Numbered from the stretch's first letter, positions 27,181 through 37,591 are shown. The stretch: DNA of 63,515 bases from Caldimonas tepidiphila (GCF_003569765.1 NZ_QXMG01000034.1:1-63515); one strand, 5' to 3'. Translations and numbers: made by a program. Notes: generated by a model from the sequence alone, not told the origin.

Positions 27181-27217
27181 AAACAAGAAACCCGCAGGCC
27201 TTGCGGCACTGCGGGTT
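27181..27217 (-). terminator. Terminator of the iron-binding protein gene
   Basis: AACCCGCA and TGCGGGTT (27189-27196 and 27210-27217) form a perfect 8-base-pair stem with a 13-base loop. Read on the minus strand it is followed by TTTCTTGTTTC. It lies 33 bases past the stop at 27251. Confidence 0.8.
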
Positions 27218-27250
27218 CGGGAGTGCTTGCCGGGCGGGCCGGCAGGGGAT

Positions 27251-28294
27251 TTACTTGTAGCCGACGCGGTCGAGCATCTGCTGGACCTTCACCTGGTTCA
27301 TGCCCACCACCGACACGGGAATCGTCTCGGTCTTGAAGTCGCCCATCGCCTCGAGGGCCGGATTGCTCAGGCGCAGGCCCTTGACCACCGGCCACTCGTT
27401 GTTGCCGTTGGCGAAATAGTTCTGCGCGTCGTTGCTCGCCAGGTATTCGAGGAACTTGACTGCCGCCTCGCGGTTGGGGGCATTGCGGGCGACCGCGCCA
27501 CCGGCGATGTTCACGTGCGTGCCCCAGCTCTGCTGGTTCGGGAACACCACGCCCACTTTCTCGATCACCGCGCGATCGTCGGGCGAGGAGGAGCGCATCA
27601 GGCGGGCGAGGTAATAGGTGTTGGTGATCGCGATGCCGCATTCGCCGCTTGCGACCGCCTTGATCTGGTCGGTGTCGCCACCCTTGGGGGCGCGCGCCAT
27701 GTTGTCCACGACGCCCTTGAGCCACTGCTCGGTTTTCTGCGGACCGAGGTGCTCCATCATCGCGCCGAACAGCGAGACGTTATAGGGGTGCGATCCCGAA
27801 CGCGTGCAGACCTTGCCCTTGTTCTTCGGGTCGCCGAGCTCCTCGTAGGTATCGACGTCGTCCTTCTTCACCGCCGTCTTGTTGTAGACGACGACGCGGG
27901 CGCGCGTCGAGAAACCGAACCACTGCGGGCCCTGGCCCTCGTCCTTGCTGCGCAGCGTCGCCGGGATCCGCTCGTCCAGCACCTTGCTCTTGACCGGCTG
28001 GAACAGGCCGTCGACTTCCGCGCGCCACAGGCGCGCGGCATCGACCAGCAGCACCACGTCGGCCGGGCTTGCGCTGCCCTCGCTCTTGAGGCGAGCCAGG
28101 ATGCCGGCGTCATCGGCGTCGACCCGGTTGATCTTGATGCCGGTGGCCTTCGTGAAGTTGCTGTAGAGGGCCTCGTCCGTGCTGTAGTGGCGGGCCGAAT
28201 AGAGGTTCAGCACCTTTTCCTGCGCGAACGCGGCAGGGCTGGTCGCCAGGGCGGCGGCAAGCAGGCTCAGCGGGGCGGCGATACGTCGGATCAT
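27251..28294 (-). CDS. Fe(3+) ABC transporter substrate-binding protein (FbpA/FutA type)
   Basis: A 347-residue periplasmic protein with a signal peptide (RRIAAPLSLLAAALATS, cleavage after AFA). The mature part starts KVLNLYSARHYSTDEALY, as in FbpA/FutA ferric-binding proteins, and the iron-ligand tyrosine pair is in GIAITNTYYLARLM. No permease or ATPase gene accompanies it in the window, so the membrane part must be encoded elsewhere. A Fur-box-like sequence lies 38-56 bases upstream of the start, indicating iron-repressed expression. A terminator follows, so it is monocistronic. Confidence 0.93.
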   Translation of the reverse strand: MIRRIAAPLSLLAAALATSPAAFAQEKVLNLYSARHYSTDEALYSNFTKATGIKINRVDADDAGILARLKSEGSASPADVVLLVDAARLWRAEVDGLFQPVKSKVLDERIPATLRSKDEGQGPQWFGFSTRARVVVYNKTAVKKDDVDTYEELGDPKNKGKVCTRSGSHPYNVSLFGAMMEHLGPQKTEQWLKGVVDNMARAPKGGDTDQIKAVASGECGIAITNTYYLARLMRSSSPDDRAVIEKVGVVFPNQQSWGTHVNIAGGAVARNAPNREAAVKFLEYLASNDAQNYFANGNNEWPVVKGLRLSNPALEAMGDFKTETIPVSVVGMNQVKVQQMLDRVGYK

Positions 28295-28331
28295 GGGAAT
28301 CTCCTTCAAGGGATGGGCGCATTCTATGTGC

Positions 28332-28350
28332 AAACAAGAATGATTCGCAA
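28332..28350 (-). promoter_or_regulatory. Fur box upstream of the iron-binding protein gene
   Basis: Read on the minus strand the sequence is TTGCGAATCATTCTTGTTT. It matches the betaproteobacterial Fur-box pattern (GCGAAT-x-ATTCT-type) around an imperfect palindrome. Its position 38-56 bases before the start suits repression of the promoter. Confidence 0.65.
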
Positions 28351-28506
28351 ACACATTCCGGAGATGTTGCGCTGCGTCGAAGGAGGTGCGGGCGCGGCGT
28401 GATCGCAGGCCCGGGAACCGGGCGGGCGCAAGGTCGGCGGGGGCTGCCGGGGGAAGGGGAAGCGGGGCTGCGGCGGTCTGCGCAGGCGCGGCGATGCGAG
28501 GGCCTC

Positions 28507-28543
28507 GGCATGCCGGCGCGCGCCTTCGCCGCACCGGCATGCC
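28507..28543 (-). terminator. Inverted repeat downstream of yggX
   Basis: GGCATGCCGG and CCGGCATGCC form a perfect 10-base-pair stem with a 17-base loop, 17 bases past the yggX stop. There is no T-run. It is a possible terminator or mRNA-stabilising structure; each arm also contains the self-complementary GGCATGCC. Confidence 0.4.
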
Positions 28544-28559
28544 GCGCCGGAAACGGGTT

Positions 28560-28832
28560 TCAGGCGGAGGGAGGAACGTAGCCTGCCGGTTGCTCGGCGC
28601 CTTCGCCGAAGAAATAGCGCTCCATCTGGCGCGCCAGGTATTGGCGCGCGCGGGCGTCGGCGAGGTTCAGGCGGTTTTCGTTCACCAGCATGGTCTGGTG
28701 CTTCAGCCAGCCCTGCCAGGCTTCCTTGCTGACGTTTTCATAGATGCGCTTGCCCAACTCGCCCGGGTAGGGGGCGAAGTCCAGGCCTTCGGCTTCCTTC
28801 TTCAGCATCACGCATTGCACGTTGCGGGGCAT
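28560..28832 (-). CDS. yggX: Probable Fe(2+)-trafficking protein YggX
   Basis: A 90-residue cytoplasmic protein that protects Fe-S clusters from oxidation. The sequence [18 protein letters not shown] carries the conserved cysteine at residue 7, followed by [36 protein letters not shown], the family core. It lies between argA (75 bases upstream) and the iron-binding protein gene on the same strand. An iron theme links it to the downstream gene, but the Fur box and hairpin between them suggest separate transcripts. Confidence 0.96.
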   Translation of the reverse strand: MPRNVQCVMLKKEAEGLDFAPYPGELGKRIYENVSKEAWQGWLKHQTMLVNENRLNLADARARQYLARQMERYFFGEGAEQPAGYVPPSA

Positions 28833-28906
28833 CTCGTTTCCTTTTTCCTTGGGGGATGAATGGGGATTGTGGGTGGCGGGGAGCCGCGGGGGGCCAAAGA
28901 CCCGCC

Positions 28907-30247
28907 TCAGCTCAGTTTCTTGACCAGCACCTGAGAGCGGCGGTCCCAGTTGTACTTGCGCTTGCGCGCCTCGGGCAGCCAGTCGGGATCGACCTGCGTG
29001 AATCCGCGGCGCAGGAACCAGTGCATCGTACGCGTCGTCAGCACGAAGATGCTGGTCAGGCCCATCGCCTTCGCGCGCTGCTCGACGCGCTTGAGGATGC
29101 GCTCGCCGTCGCCCTCGCCCTGCACCGCGGGCGAAACAGTCAGCGCCGCCATTTCCGCGGTGCGGGCCTCGGGGTAGGGATAGAGCGCCGCGCAGCCGAA
29201 AATCACGCCGTCGTGCTCGATCACCGTGTAATGGCCGATGTCGCGCTCGATCTCGGTGCGGTCCCGCTTGACGAGCGTGCCGTCCTTTTCGAAGGGCTCG
29301 ATCAGCTGCAGGATGCCGCCGATGTCATCGGCGGTGGCCTCGCGCAGGCTCTCGAGTTTCTCGTCGACGATCATCGTGCCGATGCCGTCGTGCGTGAACG
29401 ACTCCATCAGGATCGAGCCGTCCACGGAATACGGGATGATGTGCACGCGCTCGACGCCCTGCTCGCAGGCTTTCACCGCGTGCTGCAGATAGAACGCGGT
29501 ATCGGTCGGCTGGATCGGATTCGGCAGCGCGGAGAGCAGCTTCTTCGCGTCGACGAGCGCGAGCTCGGTGTCGATCTCGCTGCCCGGGTCGGACGGGTCG
29601 AGCGGAATGCCCTTGACCTCGGTGACGTAAATCAGCTTGTCGGCCTGCAGCGCGATCGCCGCGCTCGCCGCGACGTCCTCCATGCTGAGATTGAAGGCCT
29701 CGCCGGTCGGCGAAAAGCCGAAGGGCGACAGCATCACCAGCGCGCCGAATTCGACCGCCTGGCGGATGCCGGTGGCGTCGATGCGGCGCACGAGGCCGGT
29801 GTGCTGGAAATCGACGCCGTCGACGATGCCCACCGGCCGCGCGGTGATGAAATTGCCCGACACGACGCGGATCTGGCTGTGCGCCATCGGCGTGTTGGGC
29901 AGGCCCTGCGAAAAGGCGGCCTCGATCTCGTAGCGCAGCTGGCCGGCGGCCTCCTGCGCGCAGTCGAGCGCCACCGCGTCGGTGATGCGCATGCCGTGGC
30001 TGAAACGCGAGGTCTTGCCTTTCGCCTGCAGCTGCTCCTCGACCTGCGGGCGAAAACCGTGCACGAGCACGACCTTGATGCCCATCGCATGGATGATCGC
30101 GAGGTCCTGCGCGAAGGTGGCGAGCTTGCCGGCGGCGACCAATTCGCCGGCGATCGCGACGACGAAGGTCTTGCCGCGGTGCGCGTGGATGTAGGGCGCC
30201 ACCGAGCGAAACCACGGCACGAAGGTATGTGGAAAAACCAGGCTCAT
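28907..30247 (-). CDS. argA: Amino-acid N-acetyltransferase (N-acetylglutamate synthase)
   Basis: ArgA makes N-acetylglutamate, the first step of arginine synthesis. The 446-residue protein has an N-terminal amino-acid-kinase-like domain ([43 protein letters not shown]), which binds arginine as feedback inhibitor, and a C-terminal GNAT domain ([33 protein letters not shown]) for acetyl-CoA. It is divergent from hrpA with only some 60 bases between the starts. Confidence 0.96.
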   Translation of the reverse strand: MSLVFPHTFVPWFRSVAPYIHAHRGKTFVVAIAGELVAAGKLATFAQDLAIIHAMGIKVVLVHGFRPQVEEQLQAKGKTSRFSHGMRITDAVALDCAQEAAGQLRYEIEAAFSQGLPNTPMAHSQIRVVSGNFITARPVGIVDGVDFQHTGLVRRIDATGIRQAVEFGALVMLSPFGFSPTGEAFNLSMEDVAASAAIALQADKLIYVTEVKGIPLDPSDPGSEIDTELALVDAKKLLSALPNPIQPTDTAFYLQHAVKACEQGVERVHIIPYSVDGSILMESFTHDGIGTMIVDEKLESLREATADDIGGILQLIEPFEKDGTLVKRDRTEIERDIGHYTVIEHDGVIFGCAALYPYPEARTAEMAALTVSPAVQGEGDGERILKRVEQRAKAMGLTSIFVLTTRTMHWFLRRGFTQVDPDWLPEARKRKYNWDRRSQVLVKKLS

Positions 30248-30307
30248 CGGGGCTGGGGGTAGGGGCGAGGAAGGGTTGGGATGCCCGCCGGGGAGGGCTT
30301 TGAAATA

Positions 30308-33300
30308 ATGCCGGATTTTTGCACGAAGCCCCTGATGACCGCTTCCACCACGGGGCGCCCCGCGCCCGGCGCGCGCCCCGACCGGCCTGACCGGCCCGAG
30401 AGGCCCGTCCGCGCGCCCCGCAGCGCGCCGCCGGCCAACCCGGTCCCCGAGATCCGATTCCCCGAATCGCTGCCGGTCTCCGCCCGGCGCGACGAGATCG
30501 CGCAGGCGATGGCCCAGCACCAGGTGGTGATCGTCTGCGGCGAGACCGGCTCGGGCAAGACCACCCAGCTGCCGAAGATCGCGCTGGCGCTGGGCCGCGG
30601 GCGCGGTGCCGGCGGCGCCGGCCTGATCGGCCACACGCAGCCGCGGCGCATCGCGGCTTCCAGCGTCGCCAAGCGCATCGCGCAGGAACTGGAGACGCCG
30701 CTGGGCGAGGTGGTCGGCTACAAGGTCCGCTTCCAGGACCGGTTGCAGCCTGGCGCATCGGTCAAGCTGATGACCGACGGCATCCTGCTCGCCGAGACGC
30801 AGACCGACCCGCTGCTGCGTGCCTACGACACGCTGATCATCGACGAGGCGCACGAGCGCAGCCTCAACATCGACTTCCTGCTCGGCTACCTGAAGCAGCT
30901 GCTGCCGCGGCGGCCGGACCTGAAGATCGTCGTGACTTCCGCGACGATCGACGCCGAGCGCTTCGCGCGCCACTTCGAGAGCCGCCACGGGCCGGCGCCG
31001 GTGATCATGGTCAGCGGCCGGCTCTACCCGGTCGAGATGCGCTGGCGGCCCTTCGAGGAGGACCGCGACTACGACCTGAACAACGCGATCACCGACGCGG
31101 TGGACGAGCTGTGGCGCCAGGGCCCGGGCGCCGTGCTCGTGTTCCTGCCGGGCGAGCGCGAGATCCGCGAGGCGGCCGAGCACCTGCGGCGCCACCATCC
31201 GCCCGGCGTCGAGATCCTGCCGCTGTTCGCGCGATTGAGCCAGCAGGAGCAGGACCGCGTGTTCGAGCCGGGCGCAGCACCCCGCATCGTGCTCGCGACC
31301 AACGTCGCCGAGACCTCGCTGACGGTGCCCGGCATCCGCTACGTGGTCGATTCGGGCCAGGCGCGCGTCAAGCGCTACAGCTACCGCAACAAGGTCGAGC
31401 AGCTGCAGGTCGAGCCCGTGAGCCAGGCGGCGGCGAACCAGCGCGCCGGCCGCTGCGGCCGCGTGTCCAACGGCATCTGCATCCGGCTCTACGACGAGAA
31501 GGACTGGACGTCGCGCCCGCCCTTCAGCGACCCGGAGATCCTGCGCTCGTCGCTCGCCGGCGTGATCCTGCGCATGAAGTCGCTCGGTCTGGGGCACGTC
31601 GAGGACTTCCCCTTCCTCGAGCCGCCGCCGCGCAAGGCGATCGCCGACGGCTACGCGCTGCTCAACGAACTCGGCGCGGTGGACGACGCCAACGAGCTCA
31701 CGCCAATCGGCAAGGAGCTGTCGCGCCTGCCGCTCGACCCGCGCGTGGGCCGCATGATCCTGGAGGCGCGCGAGCGGCAGTCCCTCTCCGAGGTGCTGGT
31801 GATCGCGTCCGCGCTCAGCGTGCAGGACGTGCGCGACCGCCCGATGGAGCAGCAGCAGGCCGCCGACGAGAAGCACAAGAAGTTCGACGACGAGAAGTCG
31901 GAGTTCATGGGCTACCTGAGGCTGTGGAAGTGGCTCGGCGAGTCGCGCGGCGGCACGGGCGAGCACAAGCTCAGCCACCGCAAGCACGAGCAGCTCTTGC
32001 GCGACAACTTCGTCAGCCCGCGCCGCGTGCGCGAGTGGCGCGACATCCACAGCCAGCTGCACACGGTCGTCGCCGAGCACGGCTGGCGGCTCAACGACAG
32101 CCCCGCGACCTACGAGCAGATCCACCTCGCGATGCTCGCGGGCCTGCTGGGCAACATCGGCCTCAAGAGCGACGAGGACGATTGGTACCTCGGCGCGCGC
32201 GGCATCAAGTTCTGGCGCCATCCGGGCGCGCACCTGAGCAAGAAGCCGGGGCGCTGGCTGGTCGCGGCCGAGCTCGTCGAGACCACGCGGCTGTTCGGCC
32301 GGGGGCTCGCGGCGATCGAGCCGCAGTGGCTGCCGTGGATCGCCGGGCACCTCTTGAAGAAGCAGCTGCTCGAGCCGCACTGGGAGAAGAAGGCCGCCGA
32401 GGTGATCGCGCTCGAGCGCGCGACGCTCTACGGCCTAGTGATCTACAACAACCGTCGCGTCAACTTCGGCAAGGTCGATCCCGTGCAGGCGCGCGAGATC
32501 TTCATCCGCGCCGCGCTCGTCGAGGGCGAGTGGGAGACGAAGCTGCCCTTCCTCGCGCACAACCAGAAGATGGTGCGCCAGGTGGAGGAGCTCGAGCACA
32601 AGTCGCGCCGTCAGGACGTGCTGGTCGACGACGAGCTGATCTACGCCTTCTACGAGCAGCAGCTCCCGCCGGACGTCTACTCCGGCCACACCTTCGAGCG
32701 CTGGTACCGAGAGGAAGTGAAACGCCAGCCCAAGCTGCTGATGCTGTCGAAGGAGGAGCTGATGCGGCACGAGGCGGCCGGCATCACCAGCGGCGCCTTC
32801 CCGAAGACGATCCGCCTCGGCGGCATCGACTGCAGCGCGAGTTACCTGCACGACCCGGGCGACCCCAAGGACGGCGTGACGGTCGCGCTGCCGATCTACG
32901 CGCTCAACCAGGTCAGCGAGGAGCGCTGCGAGTGGCTGGTGCCCGGCATGCTCAAGGACAAGGTGATGGCGCTGCTGAAAAGCCTGCACCAGAAGCCGCG
33001 TGCGCGGCTGGTGCCGCTGCCGGACTTCGTGCAGGGCTTCATCGACTCGACCCCCTTCGGCCAGGGAAGCCTGGTCGAGGCGCTGCTCGCCGCGGTACGC
33101 CAGAGGACGCAGCTCGACATCAAGCGCGGCGACTTCAAGCTCGAGCAGCTCTCGCCGCACCTGTTCATGAACTTCCGCGTCGTCGACGAGCACGGCCGCC
33201 AGCTCGGCATGGGACGCAACCTCGCGGCGCTCAAGGCCGAGCTCGGCCACCAGGCGCGCAGCGCCTTCCAGGCGCTCGCGGCGCTGAAGGTGGGCGGCAC

Positions 33301-34282
33301 CGCCGCGGCGCCTGCGCCGGCGGCCGGCAAGGGTGCTGCCGCGCCTGCCGCCGGCCGTCCGCCGCGCGAGGCGCGCCCCGAGGAGCGCGCCGAGGTCCGG
33401 CCGGCCGGGAAGGCGCCGGCGCCGCCCGCCGCCCCGGCGCAGTACACCGCGTGGACCTTCGGCGAGCTGCCCGAGCTGATGGAGGTGCGGCGCGGGGCGC
33501 AGACGCTGATCGGCTTCCCGGCGCTGATCGACAAGGGCACGCACGTCGAGATCGAGGTCTTCGACGAGCCCGAGATCGCCGCGGCGAAGCACCGCGCCGG
33601 GCTGCGCCGGCTGGTGGCGCTGGCGATCAAGGAGCCGCTGAAGTACCTCGAGAAGAACGTCCCGGACCTGCAGAAGATGGCGGTGGCCTACATGGCGCTC
33701 GGCACGCAGGAGGAGCTGCGCCAGCAGATCATCGACGTGGCGCTCGAGCGTGCCTTCCTCGCCGAGCCGCTGCCCACCGACGCGGCGGGCTTCAAGGCGC
33801 GCATCGACGAGGGCCGCACGCGGCTGAACCTGATCGCGCAGGAGGTGGCGCGGCTGGGCGCCACGATCCTCGCCGAGTACGCCGCCGCGGCGCGCAAGCT
33901 CAAGGACAGCCGCGCGCCGAAGGAGGTCGCCGACGACATCGCCGCGCAGCTCGCGCGGCTTGTGCCGAAGCGCTTCCTGAGCACGGCGCCCTGGTCGCAG
34001 CTGCAGCACTTCCCGCGCTACCTGAAGGGCATCGTGCTGCGGCTCGACAAGCTGCGCGCCGACCCGGCGCGCGACGCGCAGAAGCTGGCCGAGATCCGCC
34101 CGCTCGAGCAGCGCTGGCAGCGTCGCGTCGCCGAGCTCAAGGGCACCCCCGACGCGCGGCTCGACGAGTTCCGCTGGCTGCTGGAGGAGCTGCGCATCAG
34201 CATGTTCGCGCAGGAGCTGCGCACGCCGCAGCCGGTGAGCGTCAAGCGGCTCGAGAAGGCCTGGAGCCAGGTGGCGGCCTGA
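30308..34282 (+). CDS. hrpA: ATP-dependent RNA helicase HrpA
   Basis: A DEAH-box helicase of about 1324 residues, the usual length for HrpA. Motif I is GETGSGKTTQLPK, motif II is IIDEAHERSLNIDFLLGYLK, motif III SAT (VVTSATIDAERFARHF), and motif VI QRAGRCGRV. The HA2/OB and long C-terminal HrpA domains follow. An alanine/proline-rich segment of about 45 residues (around residue 1000) is inserted before the DUF3418-type C-terminal region. Start choice: the ATG at 30308 follows GGAGGG; ATGs at 30281 and 30335 are possible. It acts in mRNA processing and in rescue of stalled ribosomes in other bacteria. Confidence 0.95.
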   Translation: MPDFCTKPLMTASTTGRPAPGARPDRPDRPERPVRAPRSAPPANPVPEIRFPESLPVSARRDEIAQAMAQHQVVIVCGETGSGKTTQLPKIALALGRGRGAGGAGLIGHTQPRRIAASSVAKRIAQELETPLGEVVGYKVRFQDRLQPGASVKLMTDGILLAETQTDPLLRAYDTLIIDEAHERSLNIDFLLGYLKQLLPRRPDLKIVVTSATIDAERFARHFESRHGPAPVIMVSGRLYPVEMRWRPFEEDRDYDLNNAITDAVDELWRQGPGAVLVFLPGEREIREAAEHLRRHHPPGVEILPLFARLSQQEQDRVFEPGAAPRIVLATNVAETSLTVPGIRYVVDSGQARVKRYSYRNKVEQLQVEPVSQAAANQRAGRCGRVSNGICIRLYDEKDWTSRPPFSDPEILRSSLAGVILRMKSLGLGHVEDFPFLEPPPRKAIADGYALLNELGAVDDANELTPIGKELSRLPLDPRVGRMILEARERQSLSEVLVIASALSVQDVRDRPMEQQQAADEKHKKFDDEKSEFMGYLRLWKWLGESRGGTGEHKLSHRKHEQLLRDNFVSPRRVREWRDIHSQLHTVVAEHGWRLNDSPATYEQIHLAMLAGLLGNIGLKSDEDDWYLGARGIKFWRHPGAHLSKKPGRWLVAAELVETTRLFGRGLAAIEPQWLPWIAGHLLKKQLLEPHWEKKAAEVIALERATLYGLVIYNNRRVNFGKVDPVQAREIFIRAALVEGEWETKLPFLAHNQKMVRQVEELEHKSRRQDVLVDDELIYAFYEQQLPPDVYSGHTFERWYREEVKRQPKLLMLSKEELMRHEAAGITSGAFPKTIRLGGIDCSASYLHDPGDPKDGVTVALPIYALNQVSEERCEWLVPGMLKDKVMALLKSLHQKPRARLVPLPDFVQGFIDSTPFGQGSLVEALLAAVRQRTQLDIKRGDFKLEQLSPHLFMNFRVVDEHGRQLGMGRNLAALKAELGHQARSAFQALAALKVGGTAAAPAPAAGKGAAAPAAGRPPREARPEERAEVRPAGKAPAPPAAPAQYTAWTFGELPELMEVRRGAQTLIGFPALIDKGTHVEIEVFDEPEIAAAKHRAGLRRLVALAIKEPLKYLEKNVPDLQKMAVAYMALGTQEELRQQIIDVALERAFLAEPLPTDAAGFKARIDEGRTRLNLIAQEVARLGATILAEYAAAARKLKDSRAPKEVADDIAAQLARLVPKRFLSTAPWSQLQHFPRYLKGIVLRLDKLRADPARDAQKLAEIRPLEQRWQRRVAELKGTPDARLDEFRWLLEELRISMFAQELRTPQPVSVKRLEKAWSQVAA

Positions 34283-34291
34283 ACCGCCGGC

Positions 34292-34321
34292 GGGCCCGCG
34301 CGGCCCGCGGTGCGCGGGCCC
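34292..34321 (+). terminator. GC-rich perfect inverted repeat after hrpA
   Basis: GGGCCCGCGC and GCGCGGGCCC form a perfect 10-base-pair stem with a 10-base loop, 10 bases past the hrpA stop. There is no T-run. It is a probable transcription end or RNA-stabilising hairpin separating hrpA from the signalling island. Confidence 0.45.
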
Positions 34322-34435
34322 CCGGGCGGCGGCCTCGGGAATCGGAGCATTCCTGCTCGGGCTTATCCTGATGCGTCCGGCCTCGTGCCCGGCCGAAATC
34401 CCACTCACGTCTCCTGCCAGGCCAGCCCCGAAGCC

Positions 34436-37400
34436 ATGACCCTGCCCGATCCCCTGCCGATCCTCGATCCGCCTCCCGTGATGCCGACGGGCGAGGGCGG
34501 GGGGGCGGTGCCGTGCTCCCCGGGACTGAGCGAATGGATGTTCGAGAGCAGCCCCGACTGCGTGAAGGTGCTCGATCTCGACGGCTCGCTGCTCGCGATG
34601 AACGGCAACGGTCAATGTGCGATGGAGATCGACGACTTCGGTCGCTGGCGCGGCAGGGCGTGGACATCGTTCTGGCCGCAGGACGGCCGCCCGCTCATGG
34701 AGGCGGCGCTCGAGGCGGCGCGCCAGGGGCGGGTCGGCCATTTCGACGCCTTCTGCCCGACGGCCAAGGGCAGCCCGAGGTGGTGGGACGTGAAGGTCAC
34801 GCCCATCCTCGGCAGCGGGGGGCGGGTCGAGCGCCTGCTGTCGGTCTCGCGGGACGTCACCGCGCTGCAGCGCTCGCGCGAGGAGCTGCGCGAGACTGCC
34901 TCGCGCCTGCAGTTCACGCTCGAGGCCGCCGAGATCGGCGACTGGGACCTGAACCTGCAGGGTCGCACGATGCGCTGCTCGCTGCGCTGCGGCCGGTGCT
35001 TCGGCTACGCGGAACCGGTCGAGGACTGGAGTTGCGAGACCTTCTTCGAGCATGTCCATCCCGAGGACCGCGCGGACGTGCGCGCCACGATCGAGGAGGC
35101 GCTGTGCCGGCACCATGACTGGCGCTTCCAGTGCCGGGTGGTCTGGCCCGACGGCAGCGTGCACTGGATCAGCGCGCACGGCAGCGTCTACCGCAGCGCC
35201 GGCAAGGTCGAGCGCATGCTCGGCATCGTCGTCGACATCACGGCGCAGAAACGTGGCGAAGCGCTGGCCCTGGGTCAGAAGAAGGTGCTCGAGCTCGCGA
35301 TCTCGGGGGCGCCGCTGCCGGTCCTGCTCGATGCCCTGGCCCGCGTCGCCGAGGAGCGCTCGGGCGGCCTCGTGAAGGCCTCGATCCTGCTGCTCGACGA
35401 GGACGGCCGGCACCTGCGCCACGGCGCGGCCCCGTCGCTGCCCGAGGGCTACAACGCGGCGATCGACGGGGTGGCGATCGGCCCCCGCGTCGGCTCCTGC
35501 GGCACCGCGGCCCACCTCGGCCGGCCGGTCATCGTACGCGACATCGCGAACGACCCGCTGTGGGCCGACTTCCGCGACCTGGCGCTCGCCCACGGCCTGC
35601 GCGCCTGCTGGTCCCAGCCGATCCTGTCCTTCGAGGGGCGGGTGCTGGGCACGCTCGCGTCGTACTGCGGCGAGGTGCGCGAGCCGACCGTGCGGGAGCG
35701 CGAGTCGATGGCGATGCTGGTCAACACCGCGGCGCTCGTGCTCGACCAGCGACGCGAGGCCGAGGAGCGGCGTGCGGCCGAGTCGGCGCTGCGCGCGAGC
35801 GAGGAGCGTTTCCGCACCCTGGTCAGCGCCACCAGCGCGATCGTCTGGACCGCCTCGACCGCCGGCTGCTTCGACGAGCCGCAGCCGACCTGGACGGCCT
35901 TCACCGGGCAGCCCTTCGAGGCGCTGCAGGGGCGGGGCTGGCTCGACGCCGTCCACCCCGACGACCGCGGGACGACCACGGCGATGTGGCTGCATGCCAC
36001 CCGCGGCGGCGTGCTGCCGCAGTTCGAGCACCGCCTGCGGCGCGCCGACGGCAGCTACCGCCACATGAGCGTGCGCGCGGTGCCGCTGGCCGGGCCCGAC
36101 GGGGCGGTGCGCGAATGGGCCGGCATCCACACCGACATCACCGAGCGCAAGCAGGCCGAGCTCCACCTGCGGCACCTCGCCACGCACGACACGCTCACCG
36201 GCCTGCCCAACCGCAACTACCTCAACGAGCACCTGCAGGAACTGCTGCGCTTCGCGCCGCGCGACGGCCGCATCGCGGTGATGCTGATCGACCTCGACCG
36301 CTTCAAGCAGCTCAACGACTCGATGGGCCACGAGGCCGGCGACGCGCTGCTGTGCGAGGTGGCGCGCCGCTTCAAGTCCGTGCTGCGCGCCGGCGACGTC
36401 GTGGCCCGGCGCGGCGGCGACGAGTTCGTCGTCGTCGCGCATTGCGCCGACGGCCGCGAGTCCGCCGAGCGCATCGCCGCGCGGCTGCTGCAGGCGCTGG
36501 CGCCCCCGGTGAGCATCGGCGGGGCGGAGGTGTTCCCGTCGGCGTCCATTGGCATCGCGATGAGCCCGGAGCACGGCGGCACCCGCGAGGAGCTGTTCCA
36601 GCACGCGGACATCGCGATGTACCGCTCCAAGGCGGCGGGCCGCAACTGCCACCACTTCTTCCTGCCCGAGATGAGCGTCGTGGCCAAGCGGCGGATGACG
36701 CTCGAGCTCGAGCTGCGCGCCGCGCTGGAGAACGAGGAGTTCGAGCTCCATTACCAGCCGCGGCTGCGGGTGGGGACGCTGCGGTCGGTCGGCATGGAGG
36801 CGCTGGTGCGCTGGCGCCACCCCGAGCGGGGCCTGGTGTCGCCGCTGGAGTTCATCCCGGTGGCCGAGGAGACCGGGATGATCGAGGCGCTCGGGCTGTG
36901 GGTGCTGCGCCGCGCCTGCATCGACACGCGCCGGCTCGTGGTGCGGCTCGGTCGTCCGCTGCGGGTCTCGGTGAACCTGTCGGGGCGGCAGCTGCGCTCG
37001 CCGCAGCTGGTGCCGGAGGTGCGGCAGATCCTCGAGCAGACCGGGCTCGATCCCGGCCTGCTCGAGCTGGAGCTGACCGAGAGCGCCTTCATCGAGGACA
37101 TGGAGTCCTCCGCCGAGACGCTGCGCGCGCTCAAGGCGCTCGGCGTGCAGCTCGCGGTCGACGACTTCGGCACCGGCTACTCGAGCATCTCCTACCTGCG
37201 CCGCTTCCCGGTCGACGTCGTGAAGCTCGACCGCACCTTCGTCACGCAGGCCTCCGAGGGCGTGAGCCGCTACGGCTTCATCAAGGCGATCTGCGACCTG
37301 GCGCGCGCGCTGAACCTGACGGTGGTCGCCGAGGGGGTGGAGGATGCGGACACGCTGGACCTCTTGAAGAGGGTCGCCTGCGACGAGGTGCAGGGCTACC

Positions 37401-37498
37401 TCTTCGCCCGGCCGCTGCCGCTCGAGGACGTCACCGACTATCTCGAGCAAGCGGCGCCGGGCCCGGCCCTGCGGCCGCCGCGGCTGCCCGTCTCCTGA
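34436..37498 (+). CDS. PAS-GAF-PAS diguanylate cyclase/phosphodiesterase (GGDEF-EAL)
   Basis: A 1020-residue cytoplasmic c-di-GMP enzyme with no transmembrane segment. Domain order: PAS (about 30-145), PAS with PAC (about 155-280), GAF (about 295-435), PAS/PAC (about 460-570), GGDEF (about 575-740) and EAL (about 760-1005). Both catalytic motifs are intact: RRGGDEF near residue 660 and MEALVRWRHP near 787, with DDFGTGYSS and KLDRTFV later in the EAL domain. Either or both activities may therefore operate, controlled by the PAS/GAF sensors. The ATG at 34436 starts MTLPDPLP; the longer open frame upstream is not family-like. A BLUF gene follows 93 bases later. Confidence 0.93.
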   Translation: MTLPDPLPILDPPPVMPTGEGGGAVPCSPGLSEWMFESSPDCVKVLDLDGSLLAMNGNGQCAMEIDDFGRWRGRAWTSFWPQDGRPLMEAALEAARQGRVGHFDAFCPTAKGSPRWWDVKVTPILGSGGRVERLLSVSRDVTALQRSREELRETASRLQFTLEAAEIGDWDLNLQGRTMRCSLRCGRCFGYAEPVEDWSCETFFEHVHPEDRADVRATIEEALCRHHDWRFQCRVVWPDGSVHWISAHGSVYRSAGKVERMLGIVVDITAQKRGEALALGQKKVLELAISGAPLPVLLDALARVAEERSGGLVKASILLLDEDGRHLRHGAAPSLPEGYNAAIDGVAIGPRVGSCGTAAHLGRPVIVRDIANDPLWADFRDLALAHGLRACWSQPILSFEGRVLGTLASYCGEVREPTVRERESMAMLVNTAALVLDQRREAEERRAAESALRASEERFRTLVSATSAIVWTASTAGCFDEPQPTWTAFTGQPFEALQGRGWLDAVHPDDRGTTTAMWLHATRGGVLPQFEHRLRRADGSYRHMSVRAVPLAGPDGAVREWAGIHTDITERKQAELHLRHLATHDTLTGLPNRNYLNEHLQELLRFAPRDGRIAVMLIDLDRFKQLNDSMGHEAGDALLCEVARRFKSVLRAGDVVARRGGDEFVVVAHCADGRESAERIAARLLQALAPPVSIGGAEVFPSASIGIAMSPEHGGTREELFQHADIAMYRSKAAGRNCHHFFLPEMSVVAKRRMTLELELRAALENEEFELHYQPRLRVGTLRSVGMEALVRWRHPERGLVSPLEFIPVAEETGMIEALGLWVLRRACIDTRRLVVRLGRPLRVSVNLSGRQLRSPQLVPEVRQILEQTGLDPGLLELELTESAFIEDMESSAETLRALKALGVQLAVDDFGTGYSSISYLRRFPVDVVKLDRTFVTQASEGVSRYGFIKAICDLARALNLTVVAEGVEDADTLDLLKRVACDEVQGYLFARPLPLEDVTDYLEQAAPGPALRPPRLPVS

Positions 37499-37591
37499 AA
37501 CGCGCCATGGCCTCGCCCCGCGTCGCGCCCCGGCTTCCGGCGAGCCGATCGCCGGTTCCGCTGCCGCTGCACCTCCGGAAGGACCGATGAA

